A DNA stretch of 64,000 bases. Origin: Rapana venosa. Its lineage: Eukaryota > Mollusca > Gastropoda > Neogastropoda > Muricidae. Under the pieces are notes generated by a model that saw only the letters and a program-made list of their open reading frames with translations, made no database searches and was not told the origin of the DNA. This document shows positions 53,471 to 64,000 of this stretch, in pieces. Every line of letters begins with the position of its first letter. The first letter of the stretch is position 1. Made by a program: the position numbers and the translations under genes. The DNA is taken from the NCBI GenBank assembly GCA_028751875.1, contig CM054159.1, positions 6,506,300 through 6,570,299 of the forward strand. Direction: 5' to 3'.

Positions 53471-54570
53471 ATCATACAACAACTCGAATTAAACCAAACA
53501 AAAAAGATAAACCAACAAGACAACCACAACAAACACAACAAACACAACATACGTACACAACTAACACAGCGACAATTAACAAACATAAAACAAAAAATAA
53601 CAGCCAAAACAAATTACAGAACCAATATAGAAGTAACAAATCCCCGAAAAAAGAGTCACCATACCCCCCTCCCCCTCCCCAAGGAAAACCACCCTAAAAC
53701 AAGGAAAACCCAAAACAAAAACGAACAAAATGCAAACTAAAACCAGAACTCTACCCCCAACACCACCACCAATAACAAGAACAACCAAATGGTATTATAT
53801 AAACAAAGGAAACAGCTGTATAGAATTCCTTTTAATCATTTATTACACTTATCATACTGTACAACACCCTCACCCATATCACCTCCAACACACATATTTA
53901 TACGCTCATAATTATATAATGGATAACACAGAAATAACCCGACTTTGGATTCAGTGAATGGTTGGGTGTGCGCGCGCGCGCGTTGATGTGCTTCTTCCAA
54001 AGCGAGCTTAGCTGCATTTCTCATGCTTCACACACAACACACACACACAACAGTGTTATCTGTCCCTCAGTAAGACTTTAGGTCAATACTTGGCTATGAT
54101 CGCTCCATTGCTCAAGCTGCAAACCATATAATTTTGAATCTGTGTCTTATAAAATATTAATAATCAAATTATTACGAATTTTCAAAAACTTTGATTGGCA
54201 GGAGATGAGAGAGGAGAGAAGAGAGAGAGAGTGAGAGAGAGAGAGAGGACCTACCCATGCAATGAAATTCAATGGGCCGCCTGACAGGTAGGAAATCCCC
54301 AGTGACTGAACGACCGACCTTTGCATCATCAAAGTATTAAAAAAAAAAAAATAAAAACAGGGGGGGAGGGAAAGTACACAGGCGGGATCGGTTATTTTTG
54401 TGTTTGTTTTTTTGTTTTTATTTTTTTTGTTTTTTCGTTTTGGTTTTGAGTGTGCTTTGATTGTTAGGTTTTTTCTTTTTTTTCTTTCTTTTTTTCAGTT
54501 TGTTTTGGTTTTGTGTGTTATGTTTTTTTGTTTTGTATGATTTGTTCTTGTGCTAGGAGCTCCGTGGTCT
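53471..54570. other. No gene recognised
   Basis: A/C-rich sequence to about 53,930, a short GCGCGC run at 53,970-53,982, (GA)n at 54,205-54,248, and T-rich sequence at 54,390-54,545. The spurious frames here are low complexity. Confidence 0.55.
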
Positions 54571-54574
54571 GAGG

Positions 54575-54690
54575 TGGGGACCAGATGGACAAAATTCACA
54601 AAACTGCATACACCCGGGGATTGTTAAAAAAAGAAAAAAAGCCTGAGTACTTATTCCCATTATCCTCGAAATAACGAATAAAAAAACAAA
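54575..54690 (+). mobile_element. SINE-A 3' fragment
   Basis: The segments accagatggacaaaattcac, aaaactgcatacacccgggg and gtacttattcccattatcct follow the SINE-A 3' half. A second shared stretch (gcgtatgcaacagtttg at 54,715) also occurs at about 27,815, just upstream of family E copy 1. Confidence 0.65.
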
Positions 54691-54699
54691 AATGTCATA

Positions 54700-55370
54700 A
54701 ATGATGAGATTTCGCGTATGCAACAGTTTGGTTTAGAGTCTTCTCCCAAAAGACTTGACATTCAGTTCGATTTTCTCCATTCAAACTGGAAAGAATGTAA
54801 GGGTGGGAAGCGAACTCAATGCATTCAAGTTTATTTATGAGGCAGGTTGTGTGAACGTCTTATGAGACCGTCTCTGTTCATTTCATTTCGGGCAGACGAC
54901 AGAATTGAACTTTCGGATAAGGTGAGAGTCTTGACATAAAAAGGAAATAGGGCTACCACGGTAGGGAAATTCTGTCATTTTGTTTATTTCGTTTTAAATT
55001 ATTTTGGTGGGCCGGGGGATGTTACTTGTCTTTTTCTTTGGTGTATGAGATTTTTTTCCTCCTCTTTTAAAAATAATTTATAAAAACTTGTTGGCTTGTT
55101 TTCAGTTCTAGAATTCTCTCTGTGGTTATAGTGTTTTTCTTCATTTTGCTCGCCTCAGTCCCCTTACGCCGTTTTTGTTTTTCCTTTTCTGTTTGTGTGT
55201 GTTTTGTTTTGTTTTGATTAATTGTTTGGTGGGTTTTTGTTTTAGTGTTTTTTGTTGTTGTTGTTGTTTTTTTTTGGCTTGTTTTTTTTTGGGGGGGGGA
55301 GAGTGGAGGTCAACAAAGGGTGTAGATTGGTGACCACGATGAATGATGATTGATTATGATTATGATGATG
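54700..55370. other. No gene recognised
   Basis: Unique sequence followed by T-rich and TTG-rich sequence at 55,190-55,300 and a GAT-rich stretch at 55,335-55,375. Confidence 0.5.
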
Positions 55371-55374
55371 GTGG

Positions 55375-55890
55375 ATCGGTGGTCAGAGGTAACGCGCCTG
55401 TCTAGAAGCGAAAAAGTCAGGTTGAAGTGTGCGGCGGTTTCCCGTACCCCGTTTGGACCGGAAATTTTTCCCCCATCCATTAGACCATGAGTGGTTTGGT
55501 CTGGGCGCTAAGGTCTTCGGATGTGTAGACGATATAAACCATGGTCCCGTGATGTTAACACGTAATTATTTGCGCACGTAAAAAAACCCCCGGCAACAAG
55601 AGAGTTGTCCATGCAAAATTCTTAGAAAAAGTCACTCATGATAGGGAAACAAATACAGTTGCAGCAAAAAAAAAAAAAAATGAAAGGGTGAAAGGGTGGC
55701 GCAGCGCTAAAGTGGCGACGCTGTTTCTCCGCTCTCCCCGGGGAGAAGCGCCCGAATTCCACGGAGAGAAATCTGCCGTGACTTAAAGTGGTTTATGAAA
55801 TAAAAATCTGAGTGCTTTGAATTGTTGCTTTACAAGATTCAGCGCTCTATAAAATTCCATACATTCTTATTATTATTATTATTATTATTT
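55375..55890 (+). mobile_element. SINE-B, full length
   Basis: The head is tRNA-like: ggtcagaggtaacgcgcctg (box A) and ggcggtttcccgtacccc (eroded box B). The body has gcgctaaggtcttcggatg, ggtcccgtgatgttaacacg and caacaagagagttgtcc. The distal domain carries the 16-base palindrome CTCTCCCCGGGGAGAA-type at 55,732-55,747. It ends in caagattcagcgctctataa and (TTA)n at 55,864-55,890. It matches 57,910-58,290 throughout. Confidence 0.8.
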
Positions 55891-57039
55891 CATCTTATCA
55901 TTATGTTTTGTATGTTTCTTCCTTGATTTTTTTCTTCACATAATGGATTACGAGCGTTAATTGTTTACGTTTTGATATCAAGGAGTAGGAATTCATTTAC
56001 TAGTAATCACACACCTCACACACACACAACACACACACACACAAAACACACCACTTCATTAATTTTTTTGTTTCCGATTATCCATGTTTGTTACGTTCAC
56101 CCTAGACCCTCACCTTCATTTCGTGTGGGACAGCACTGCGCCTGACATAAAAACTGCAGACACCAACCACCACACACACACCACTCCATCGGTAATGGTG
56201 TCATCTTGGTTTGTTTTAGTGTCGTTTTGCTCCCGGGATTAGCCTATCCAATCTTGAATCACTTCTGTACAGTCAGTGTGAGTAACGTGTAGAGGCTATA
56301 ATAATATGTTGTATGCTGCTAGCACTACAAGGCCACGTCTTCAGCTTAGTGTGTGCTCATGCGTGCTCTTGTAATTTATGTAACAGGCGCGCGCGCGGCC
56401 GCGCGCGCTTTCCGTCGTGTGTGTGTGAATGTGTTGTGTAAAGACGGACTGTTCCTTTGAGTGTCCCTAGGTCGGAACTAGGCTTTCAGGAATCAGGATA
56501 CTTGCACTGCATTGATTTTGACATTAAAGGAGTGGCGCTTCGCGATGACATGCATTTTTGGGGTAGTGACATTTTTAACGAACTGGTTATCTTAAACATA
56601 GGTTTCTGTGTAAAAATTTCAGTACTCTGGAGAACTTTGGTCAATGAATAAGTGTCTTGAAGGAGAAAAAACAATAATATTGATTAGGGTGGGCTAGCAT
56701 GAATTCATCTTTCAAACGCTCGACTTGTCCAGCTAACCCTCGGTACTAGTTGTGGGAATGTTGCATCAAGTGTTACAGTTTTAATTTGTACTGCACTGTA
56801 TCAGATGTTGTATCAAGGTTTACAGTGTTGCTTTGTACTGCACTGTATCAGGTTAAAACAAAAAAAAAAGCACCAAATTATAGGGGCCATATTGGGTAAA
56901 ATGAGTAGGCTCGTGTCTTCTCACTGCAAGGAGGAGGTCTCTGCAGCTGGCTCAGTCGAACAATTCTGACTTCCAGGGCAGTTCAGTATTTAATAGTTCA
57001 TACAAGAACCAAAAAACTAATTTCAGTTTTGCTTGAAAC
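55891..57039. other. Mostly unique sequence, no gene recognised
   Basis: Contains short CA runs (56,010-56,050), a GCGCGCGGCCGCGCGCG palindromic GC run at 56,388-56,407, and a local duplication of gtttacagtgttgctttgta-like sequence at 56,760-56,850. A 64-residue frame at 56,457-56,651 has no recognisable motif. Confidence 0.5.
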
Positions 57040-57240
57040 GGCAATAGAATGGGCCAGGGTACTAAGCAGATAACAATACAAGAGTGAGAAGGGACTGAGA
57101 GGTGAGGGAAGAAGGCCATAACATAGGGAGTGGTGATAGGAAAGGGACGTTTCTAACACAGAATTTCCAGACAATGGGCAATACTATTTATACTGAAAGA
57201 GCTCCTCCCGATATTCCCTCGGGGGGGGGGAGGGGGGGGG
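57040..57240. repeat. Dispersed repeat family E, copy 2
   Basis: The segments gagaagggactgagaggtga, taacacagaatttccagac and ttatttatactgaaagagc follow 28,015-28,215, ending in a poly-G stretch at 57,221-57,248. Confidence 0.5.
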
Positions 57241-57249
57241 TGGGGGGGA

Positions 57250-57905
57250 TCAGGATATGACTTTATTGTACGGACCTACTGATCACTTAGATAGGTCTTT
57301 TCTCCCTCAGTACTTTTCAGTTATATTGCTAATCGATTTATGATTTTTGGGGGTTTTTTTGTTTGTTTGTCTAGACATGTCCCAGTGGCAATATAGTACA
57401 GTATGAAAGTGAAGAAAGTAGTTCCCTTTGAGAATGAGCGGTTAAAAACACTTGACTGTGGCGTGATTGCATAATGGGTAGTGCATCAGGTATAGGAATG
57501 AAATGTGATGGGGTAGGTGGATGGTTACACCACTTCGCCCATTTTCCGTCGCTGTTTGTTGTTTCACTCTTTGTTTGGGTCATGACAGAATGCTTGGCAG
57601 TATCTTCCAGTGAACTTTATCTGCAACGTGCGATTCAATACGAGCATTACATATAATTATAATTTTGTTTGGAGGTTTGACTTTCTGGCAGGCTTTGTTG
57701 GTAACACAATCATCGTCGAGTCACTTTCTTGCGTTACTCCAGCTAGTAATGTGGGTTGGTGGTTCTCAGGGCGCCCCAAGCATCATTTGTATGGCTGTGG
57801 GAGGCAGTGACTGCCTTGGTTGAACATTTTTGTGGACAGTTTTTCATGCTCATACAAAAAGAGTTAGTTCCATTTTTTCGTGGTTTCGTCAGTTGAACAC
57901 ACACA
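57250..57905. other. Unique sequence, no gene recognised
   Basis: Short open frames only. A tRNA-like head could be hidden near 57,470 (gcataatgggtagtgcatca), but there is no matching box B. Confidence 0.5.
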
Positions 57906-57909
57906 AGAC

Positions 57910-58290
57910 CGCTTAAAGCAATGGGCCTGTCTAGAATGCGAACAATCCGGGTCGGGTTGTAGTGCGTGGTTCGTATCCCGTTTGGCCCGAAAATTTTTCC
58001 CATCCTTAGACCATGGTGGTGGTCGGGCGCTAGACTTTCGGATGAGACGATAAACCGATGGTCCCGTGGCTACACAAAATTTTCATGCGCACGTAAAATA
58101 ACCCAAGCAACAGAGAGTTGTCCCTGGCAAAAATATCTTAGCAAAAGCACTTGATACGGGAAACAAATTACAGTGGCAGACAAAAACAAAAAAAAGGGTG
58201 GTTGGCGCCTTGCTCTTGTGGCTACGCGCTCTCCCCGGGGAGAGCAGCCCGAATTCCGCAGAGAAAATCTCGTGACCTTAATAGTTGGTA
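57910..58290 (+). mobile_element. SINE-B with intact box B
   Basis: Box A-like agcaatgggcctgtctagaa and a clear box B (gtggttcgtatcccg) at about 57,964-57,980. The body has gcgctagactttcggatgag, ggtcccgtggctacac and caacagagagttgtccctgg. The distal domain has the perfect palindrome CTCTCCCCGGGGAGAG at about 58,230-58,245. The 3' tail is cut short at about 58,290 and replaced by CAGA, CA and GA repeats to 58,430. Confidence 0.82.
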
Positions 58291-58430
58291 TCAAATAATA
58301 AAAAAAACCGGACAAACAGACAGGACAGACAGCACACACACACACCACACACTCACACACATCCAACACACTCACACACAGAGAGAGAAGAGAGACCTAC
58401 GGAGAAGAGAGGAGAGAGAGAGAGAGAGAG

Positions 58431-58920
58431 ATCGCCGTGACGGGTTATGGCAGTTTTATAATATGAAGTCTTGTTCAATCTTAAATCAGCGTTTTTATTT
58501 TCTTACTTGTTGTGTCCTTTAAAATTCAGCACTGCTTTGAACACAACAGAAAGATCATTTTCCTCTCATAACAGCAGGTGATAATGGCACATAGGGCCAT
58601 GATTATAGAGATGTAATAATTTTTTTTTACTCTTCCTTTGCCTGTAAGTTGAAGTCGGTACTTCTCTGGTTAATATAGGCAAGTTGAAGCTCGTTGCCCT
58701 GAGGTTCAGTCTGATAGGTCACAAGGTACTCAGTTGTACCACACAGCCTTTGGACAATGTATACCACATGGCTCGGATAAGAACTGAGTGGGGGCATCTT
58801 TCTGGTTTCGTTCCTTGATAGAGATCAAGTCCACCCTGATGAGATGTTGTGAGTGTGTGTGCGTGTGTAGGCGACCGTTGTTTTTTTTAAAAAAAAAACA
58901 CATTATTTTAATTTTAATTT
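58431..58920. other. Unique sequence, no gene recognised
   Basis: No simple repeat except a short GT run at about 58,850-58,868. No SINE landmark. Confidence 0.5.
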
Positions 58921-58924
58921 ATTT

Positions 58925-59279
58925 TTTTATAACGAGGATATAAACGGGAATAATCACTTATGTGCATTTTTTTTTTACACCCAAGTCCGTGTGTAAGCGG
59001 TTTTGTCAATTTTGTCATCTGTTTCCCTTCAGCACACACTGGCTAACTCTTACGAAAAGCGGAAAGGTTTTAAACTTGTCTAGGTGCGACAAGATGTTCG
59101 TTGCTGTGCGTTCTACATCACACGACCTCGGTTTGTACGTCTCATCCGAAGGACTTTTGGGTGAGTGGAGTGGCAGACTGTTGTTAATCCAGGGGAAAAT
59201 ATCACCTTGAACGGGGAATCGAACCCGGGTCGTCAGATTGCGAGCGCAATAGTTGTAACCACTGGCGGTCCCGTCCCTC
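58925..59279 (-). mobile_element. SINE-A, full length with intact tRNA head (minus orientation)
   Basis: On the minus strand: gggacgggaccgccagtggt and tacaactattgcgctcgcaa, then gacgacccgggttcgattcc. The last part contains a canonical box B (59,226-59,215). The body follows with aaaagtccttcggatgagac, and the 3' end has gcacataagtgattattccc and tatcctcgttataaaaa. This copy defines the family's 5' end. Confidence 0.85.
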
Positions 59280-59499
59280 AATACAGGTTTGTAGGGACAT
59301 TCGGACTTCCAGGATAGTGTCTAAACACAAAATGCATTTGCATGTAGTTTTTTAAAAGGAAAAAAAAAAAGTAAGCTGTTCTACGCGTATGGCACGAATG
59401 GCCTAATTTTCCAAAAGCGAAAGGTTTTTGTTATTAGTATAAAAAAAAATTTCATTTTTTGGTTTTTTGGAATGAGTTTTTAATGTGTGTGCAGGATTT

Positions 59500-59695
59500 T
59501 CTGCATGCCCTCGCAGAAGTAACCTTCTGCTTGTAGTGTCATCAAAGGAATGATGGGGGATTGGAGTCAGTATGATTGTTAACTCCAAGGTAAATCTCCC
59601 AAAACTGGCACATCTGCAGGTGGCGTGTCCCAGAGCTGTAGATCACGAAGTGAAACGCTCAAACCACTAGGCTAGTCTTCTCCCACTGACATATC
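59500..59695 (-). mobile_element. tRNA-headed SINE related to SINE-A (minus orientation)
   Basis: On the minus strand: gggagaagactagcctagtg then gtttgagcgtttcac (good box A), an eroded box B, and a body with ttgggagatttaccttgg, similar to the copy at 28,540-28,765. The 3' half is lost in a T-rich stretch. Confidence 0.6.
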
Positions 59696-62600
59696 TAAAA
59701 GAATTTTGAATTCTAATGACATCCGTTGCACACACACACACGCACAAAATCATTCGTGTGCTTCAGTTTGTAGACACTTCTCATTATTCATAATGCTTAG
59801 AAGGCTGCATATAGCGATTGGTAAATCCGTTCGACTTCATCCCATGACGTCAATACACTTGTGGGTTTTGATCTTGGCTGCCATGGTGGGATTTGAATAG
59901 GGGGTGGAAATTTAATTTTTTACAATTCTCCTACAGTCAACCAAGTGTGCCCACAAGCAGGTGTGCTCCTAGATTTTAGGATTTCCTTACTTTTGTTTGT
60001 TAACTTTATATGTGTTTATTTGGTATCAATTATATACATGCAGAACCTCACCCAAACTATGCCTATGAATATGTTACTTTTTCCAGATTGTTTATGGGTT
60101 TCCAGAAAATATACTCACGAACTATACTCAACATACATCTTTTTGCAGTCAGAAAATTTGCTCTAACCCCCTTCCATGCGTATGAGCAAAAAACAAGAAA
60201 AAACCCAACAAAAACACAACCTCAAAAACACACCCACTAACAAAACATAGAGAGATTCCGGTGAACACCCCCTCCAACAACAAAAACCAAAAAATCCGAT
60301 CTAACACAAAACCCACATGAGGAAAAAAAAAAACGAGCCGTAAACAACGAACCACCCCCAAAAACACAAACAAAAAAAAAAAAAACCACCAAACCCCCAC
60401 ACACCCACAAAAAAAAAAAAAAAGAAAAAAAACCAATTGACCCCACCCACCCAAAACCACTTTGTTACACCAACACCCCACAAACAAACACCCAAAAAAA
60501 CAAGAACCACAGACAAAATCTATATAGTTTCATAGCCAAACCCCAACAAACACAAAACACAACCCCACCACGCCCCCACCCCCCAACACACCCAACAAAA
60601 GAGCACACAAAAACAACAAAATACAAAAACCCAAAACAAAACAACAAAAAAAACCAATACACATAGACACAGAACCCTATCAGATCGTACGTTAAGAGCG
60701 CTATGTCATAAACATAAATCCAAGTTGAAATGCTTAACTTCTCTATTTGTACACAATAAAAACAATATTGTCAAACGGGAAATTAGAGCCTTTAAGAACA
60801 CAAACTATATCGATAACAACATACATTGTACCTCTCAAACAATAATCAAGACTAAACAGAAAGAAAAGAAGACAGAAAAACACGAGAGAAAGAAATCGAT
60901 AAGAAAAGAGAATAGAAAAAAAAATAAAGATAGAGCTAACAAGAGGGAAGAAAAAACTCCAAGCTAGATAGTGTAATACCTAAATCGTTGATAACACCTC
61001 TCCAGAGAATCGCATGGAAAGAAAAAGACTGTGCAGCCTCAACCCCCTGTCCTCGTAGCTATCAACGCATAAGATGAAGCTATTAAAAGAAAATATATCA
61101 ATAAAAAACTCTCCCACTTCAAGTCATAATATTATACGCAGGTCTACAAAAGGAATAGAAAGTAGCTAATGAAGATATGTAAGTGTACACCCGAACATCG
61201 ACACCTTAACCAGAATAAGCACATAGTAACAAACTTGCCATACGACTAAAATGCCTTACTCGTCTAAGCTGTCTTCATTCGAAAAAAGACAGCCTCACAA
61301 CTCAACTACCTGTGGATATATATATAAACATATCAAGATATCAGCTGTCTGGAAATAACAACAAACCAAGCCCATACTCCGACCCCTCGTCCTGGATCAC
61401 ATCGTCGCCTCCCTCCAAACAACCTCCACTCCAGCCTATCAACCCCGTTATGAAATGGAGTCAGTTCAGTATGCTAATTCCCTGGAGCACAATCAATGTG
61501 AGACCGATGATCCGTCATACTCTATGCAAAGATGCCACTCTCTACAATCTAACTAAAAATAGATGCAGTGTCAAACAGATATAACGTGACTCCCACAGCG
61601 ATATGGAGTGATAAGCCTTGGAAGGGGACCGACACTCCTTCACAATACCTAAACACACACACACCAACAACCACACAAACACAACACACACACACACACA
61701 ACCACACATTACGCCGGCGCACACACACACACACCACACACACACAACTCACACGTTGCGCGCGCTGATAAACACATACGAAAGCATCCCACACTTGAAC
61801 CTACAGACAACACACAAGGCGCGTGAAAAATTCAATATTTGCAGAAATACACACGACCTCATCGAGACTACTTGACTCTGTACCTAGACCAAGAAGTTCC
61901 ACCATGGAACAATGCGTCCTCGATGCAAAACGAAATATAGCAAGATAGCAAAAACACCAAAATACCCAGGCAAGTTTTGGAAACACTATCATGAAGCTGA
62001 GACGGTGAAGGTACAGAGGTTACTAATTTTCGAATACGAAAGACGACTTCAGATAACTAGCGATACAAAGAGTCTCAGTCCTCAAAACTGGTACCGAATA
62101 TGGGACATACGTGACATGGTCTAAGTAATTTTGAATTAAAGTTTGGTATGCATGGCAATCAGAATAGTTAAAAAATGAGGAACGCAGTTTGGACAGAGAA
62201 TTACACAGGCTCAAAAGAATACGGATTAAGGTCAGCAGCTAGTATAAGAAGGATTGCGGTTTGTGTGAGTAAGTCAAGAGGAACACAATAGATGGCAATT
62301 TTTTAGATAGATAGCCCTATTATTAGGACCGGCTCAAGCCAATGTGACGAGATTAATGACATAAGTAGTTGCTTTAATTTGATGCAAATTTCAGGAAAAA
62401 AAATGCGAGACCCATTATCTGAGGGCACTCGGAGCATTCAGTTTTAATCTGACGGCGCATTTGGAGCGAACGATGGTGAGCAAGAACAGAGGAGAAAAGC
62501 AGAGGTGAAAAAGGCCCTGTGTCACACTTTCCTGAGGTTCGAGCACTACATAGAAGGGAAATCATTGTGGTCATTTTTGAGTCGTAGACTTGCGAGAAAA

Positions 62601-63170
62601 AGTCCAGAGACACATCGTCACAAGAACACATATGAGATATCGACACCAAGAGTCAGACAGTCAGACAGAGACAAGCAGGCAAATGTGACAGAGAAGTAGA
62701 TATTAAATCGTCTAATAAGAAAGAAAGATCAAAATAAAGTGATATAGAGCCTAACAGGGTATGAAGAGAGAGATGAAGGACGGGAGGGGAAGGTCAGTGG
62801 TGGGAGGATGACTGAAACTGATAGACCTGACAGATAGACTGACAATAGACGAAAAAAGAAAATATGTCCCGTCGAAATTACAATTGCAACCAGAAACCGC
62901 CAAGAAATATTTCCTAAATACACTACAATAATTGTGTCTGCCCCTCCTCTCAAAGTTTATATTTTTAATTACAGTCGTTTCTTTAATTGATTTTAGGAAA
63001 GCTGTATATCGAACATAAGACAACATGCCATAAATATTTATGATGGCTTCTAAAATTGATTTGGGACGATTTGATTGAGATTTTATAAGAGTTAAATTTT
63101 TTAGGGTTTGTGCAATTCCGTTGAGGAGTTTTTGAACGGTCGCATGCCCGTGGATAATAGAATTTGTATG
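59696..63170. other. No gene recognised
   Basis: 60,180-60,660 is A/C-rich low complexity. (CA)n lies at 61,655-61,745. The rest is unique, with only short frames that lack motifs. Purine-rich stretches occur at 62,640-62,830. Confidence 0.5.
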
Positions 63171-63174
63171 CAAG

Positions 63175-63250
63175 CGCTCTGATTTGTTTGATGATTAGCT
63201 TGTCAAGATTAAGCGCTTGTAAAAATTCTATCATTATTATCATCATATTG
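63175..63250 (+). mobile_element. SINE-B 3' tail fragment
   Basis: The sequence gtcaagattaagcgcttgta followed by ATTATTATCATC repeats, matching the other SINE-B tails. Confidence 0.5.
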
Positions 63251-63647
63251 TTGTTGGCGTTATTTTTTTAAAGAGGCCTAGTAATAAAAAATTTATTGGT
63301 GTGTTGCCACATGCTCTAACGCTGTATCACGCGCCATACTTGTCGCCAGTGCACGCGAAATAGCATGCTGTGTGTCTGTTGTTCCCAGGGAATAGAATTC
63401 TGTCTGGTAGATGGACGAATGGATGATGAGGGGAGGGACGGTGAGGTGGAAAAAACGGGAGTAAATCTGATGGATGCAGAGACAGAGGCTGAGAAAGCCC
63501 TATCTCTAGTGACCTGTGAGAAGGGATTAACATTGAGATTGGAAGGTGTGATGAACGAGAGAGTTATTTTGACGAGAGGAGAGAGACGAGCCTTCTTGTA
63601 GATCTCTGACAGAGGGGAGAGAGAGAGGAGGAGAGGTGCTCTCTGTA

Positions 63648-64000
63648 CTTGAGAACACACAGAACGATAACGCCTCCATCCCCATACCAATAAATTATAG
63701 GCCTACTGACATAAAAAACACGAAACAAACAAAACCACCCCCCCCCCCCCCCCCCCCCCCCCACCCCCCCCCCCCCCACCCCCCCCCCTCAAGGATCGGA
63801 CCTCAAAAGCTCTCTTTCGGGATCCTTGGACGTAAAAAGCACATAAGTGTTTATTCACAATCCTCGAAATAACTGAATTTGTCATTGTCATTGTCTACTA
63901 CTTCGAACACCACAGCGCACATAACACAAAACGCACCATCTTTACCGATAGGGAGGCCACTAAGTCTCACCGCAGGCGTGCATCTGGTGTAGATGATGAC
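63648..64000 (+). repeat. 353-base block identical to 47,264-47,616 (copy 2, runs off the window)
   Basis: Matches copy 1 at every base to the window end, with the A interruptions of the poly-C tract at 63,737, 63,763 and 63,778. The offset between copies is exactly 16,384. The left flanks differ (ctctgta here, catacat at copy 1). Confidence 0.97.

Noticed and set aside
59210..59279. Possible tRNA gene on the minus strand
   Set aside because: Box A and box B are good, but the sequence continues into the SINE-A body, so it is a SINE head and not a tRNA gene.
60180..60660. Cys/Phe/Val-rich minus-strand frames
   Set aside because: A/C-rich low-complexity DNA read in reverse, with no motifs.
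63316..63690. 124-residue minus-strand frame
   Set aside because: Composition is plausible, but no motif is recognised, part overlaps the exact duplicated block, and there is no start or splice context.

Overview
The window is eukaryotic nuclear DNA from an animal. The single clear gene is split into many short exons with GT/AG introns, and the rest is dominated by microsatellites, minisatellites and short tRNA-derived retroposons. The gene is an orthologue of animal BZW1/BZW2 (eIF5-mimic protein). The density of (GT)n, (GA)n and (CT)n and the style of the SINEs suggest a lophotrochozoan, most likely a gastropod mollusc. That placement is an inference from repeat style, not from a diagnostic sequence.

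Layout. 1-22,900 is a noisy block made almost entirely of purine/pyrimidine and CA/GT tracts, with decayed copies of the same retroposons seen cleanly further on. Its homopolymers look stretched, and I find no host gene in it. 22,900-28,800 is cleaner and holds SINEs, a three-unit macrosatellite and a TTAA-flanked MITE. 28,835-46,819 is the BZW gene on the minus strand: eleven coding exons (all but the first), every splice phase consistent, an acidic C-terminal tail, a stop codon and a plausible poly(A) signal. Its introns carry minisatellites that contain copies of the neighbouring splice site, two copies of one unknown dispersed repeat just inside donor sites, piggyBac-like TTAA elements, a tRNA/5S-rRNA chimeric SINE, and a promoter-like segment with two divergent ATGGCGG starts. 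46,820-64,000 is intergenic or very long first-intron sequence. It holds SINEs, a broken non-LTR reverse transcriptase, an unrecognised broken coding remnant, and a 353-base block at 47,264-47,616 that recurs base for base at 63,648-64,000.

The first coding exon of BZW (about 20 residues with the start Met) was not found. It may lie beyond base 64,000 or have been lost at the suspicious duplication.

Repeat family names used here (SINE-A, SINE-B, SINE-C, family D, family E) are labels for this annotation only. SINE-A has a tRNA head and a body ending in a GCACNNNNGTGCTTATTCC-type motif. SINE-B has a tRNA head, a CTCTCCCCGGGGAGAG palindrome and a CAAGATTNAGCGCT tail. SINE-C has a tRNA box A fused to 5S rRNA-like promoter boxes.
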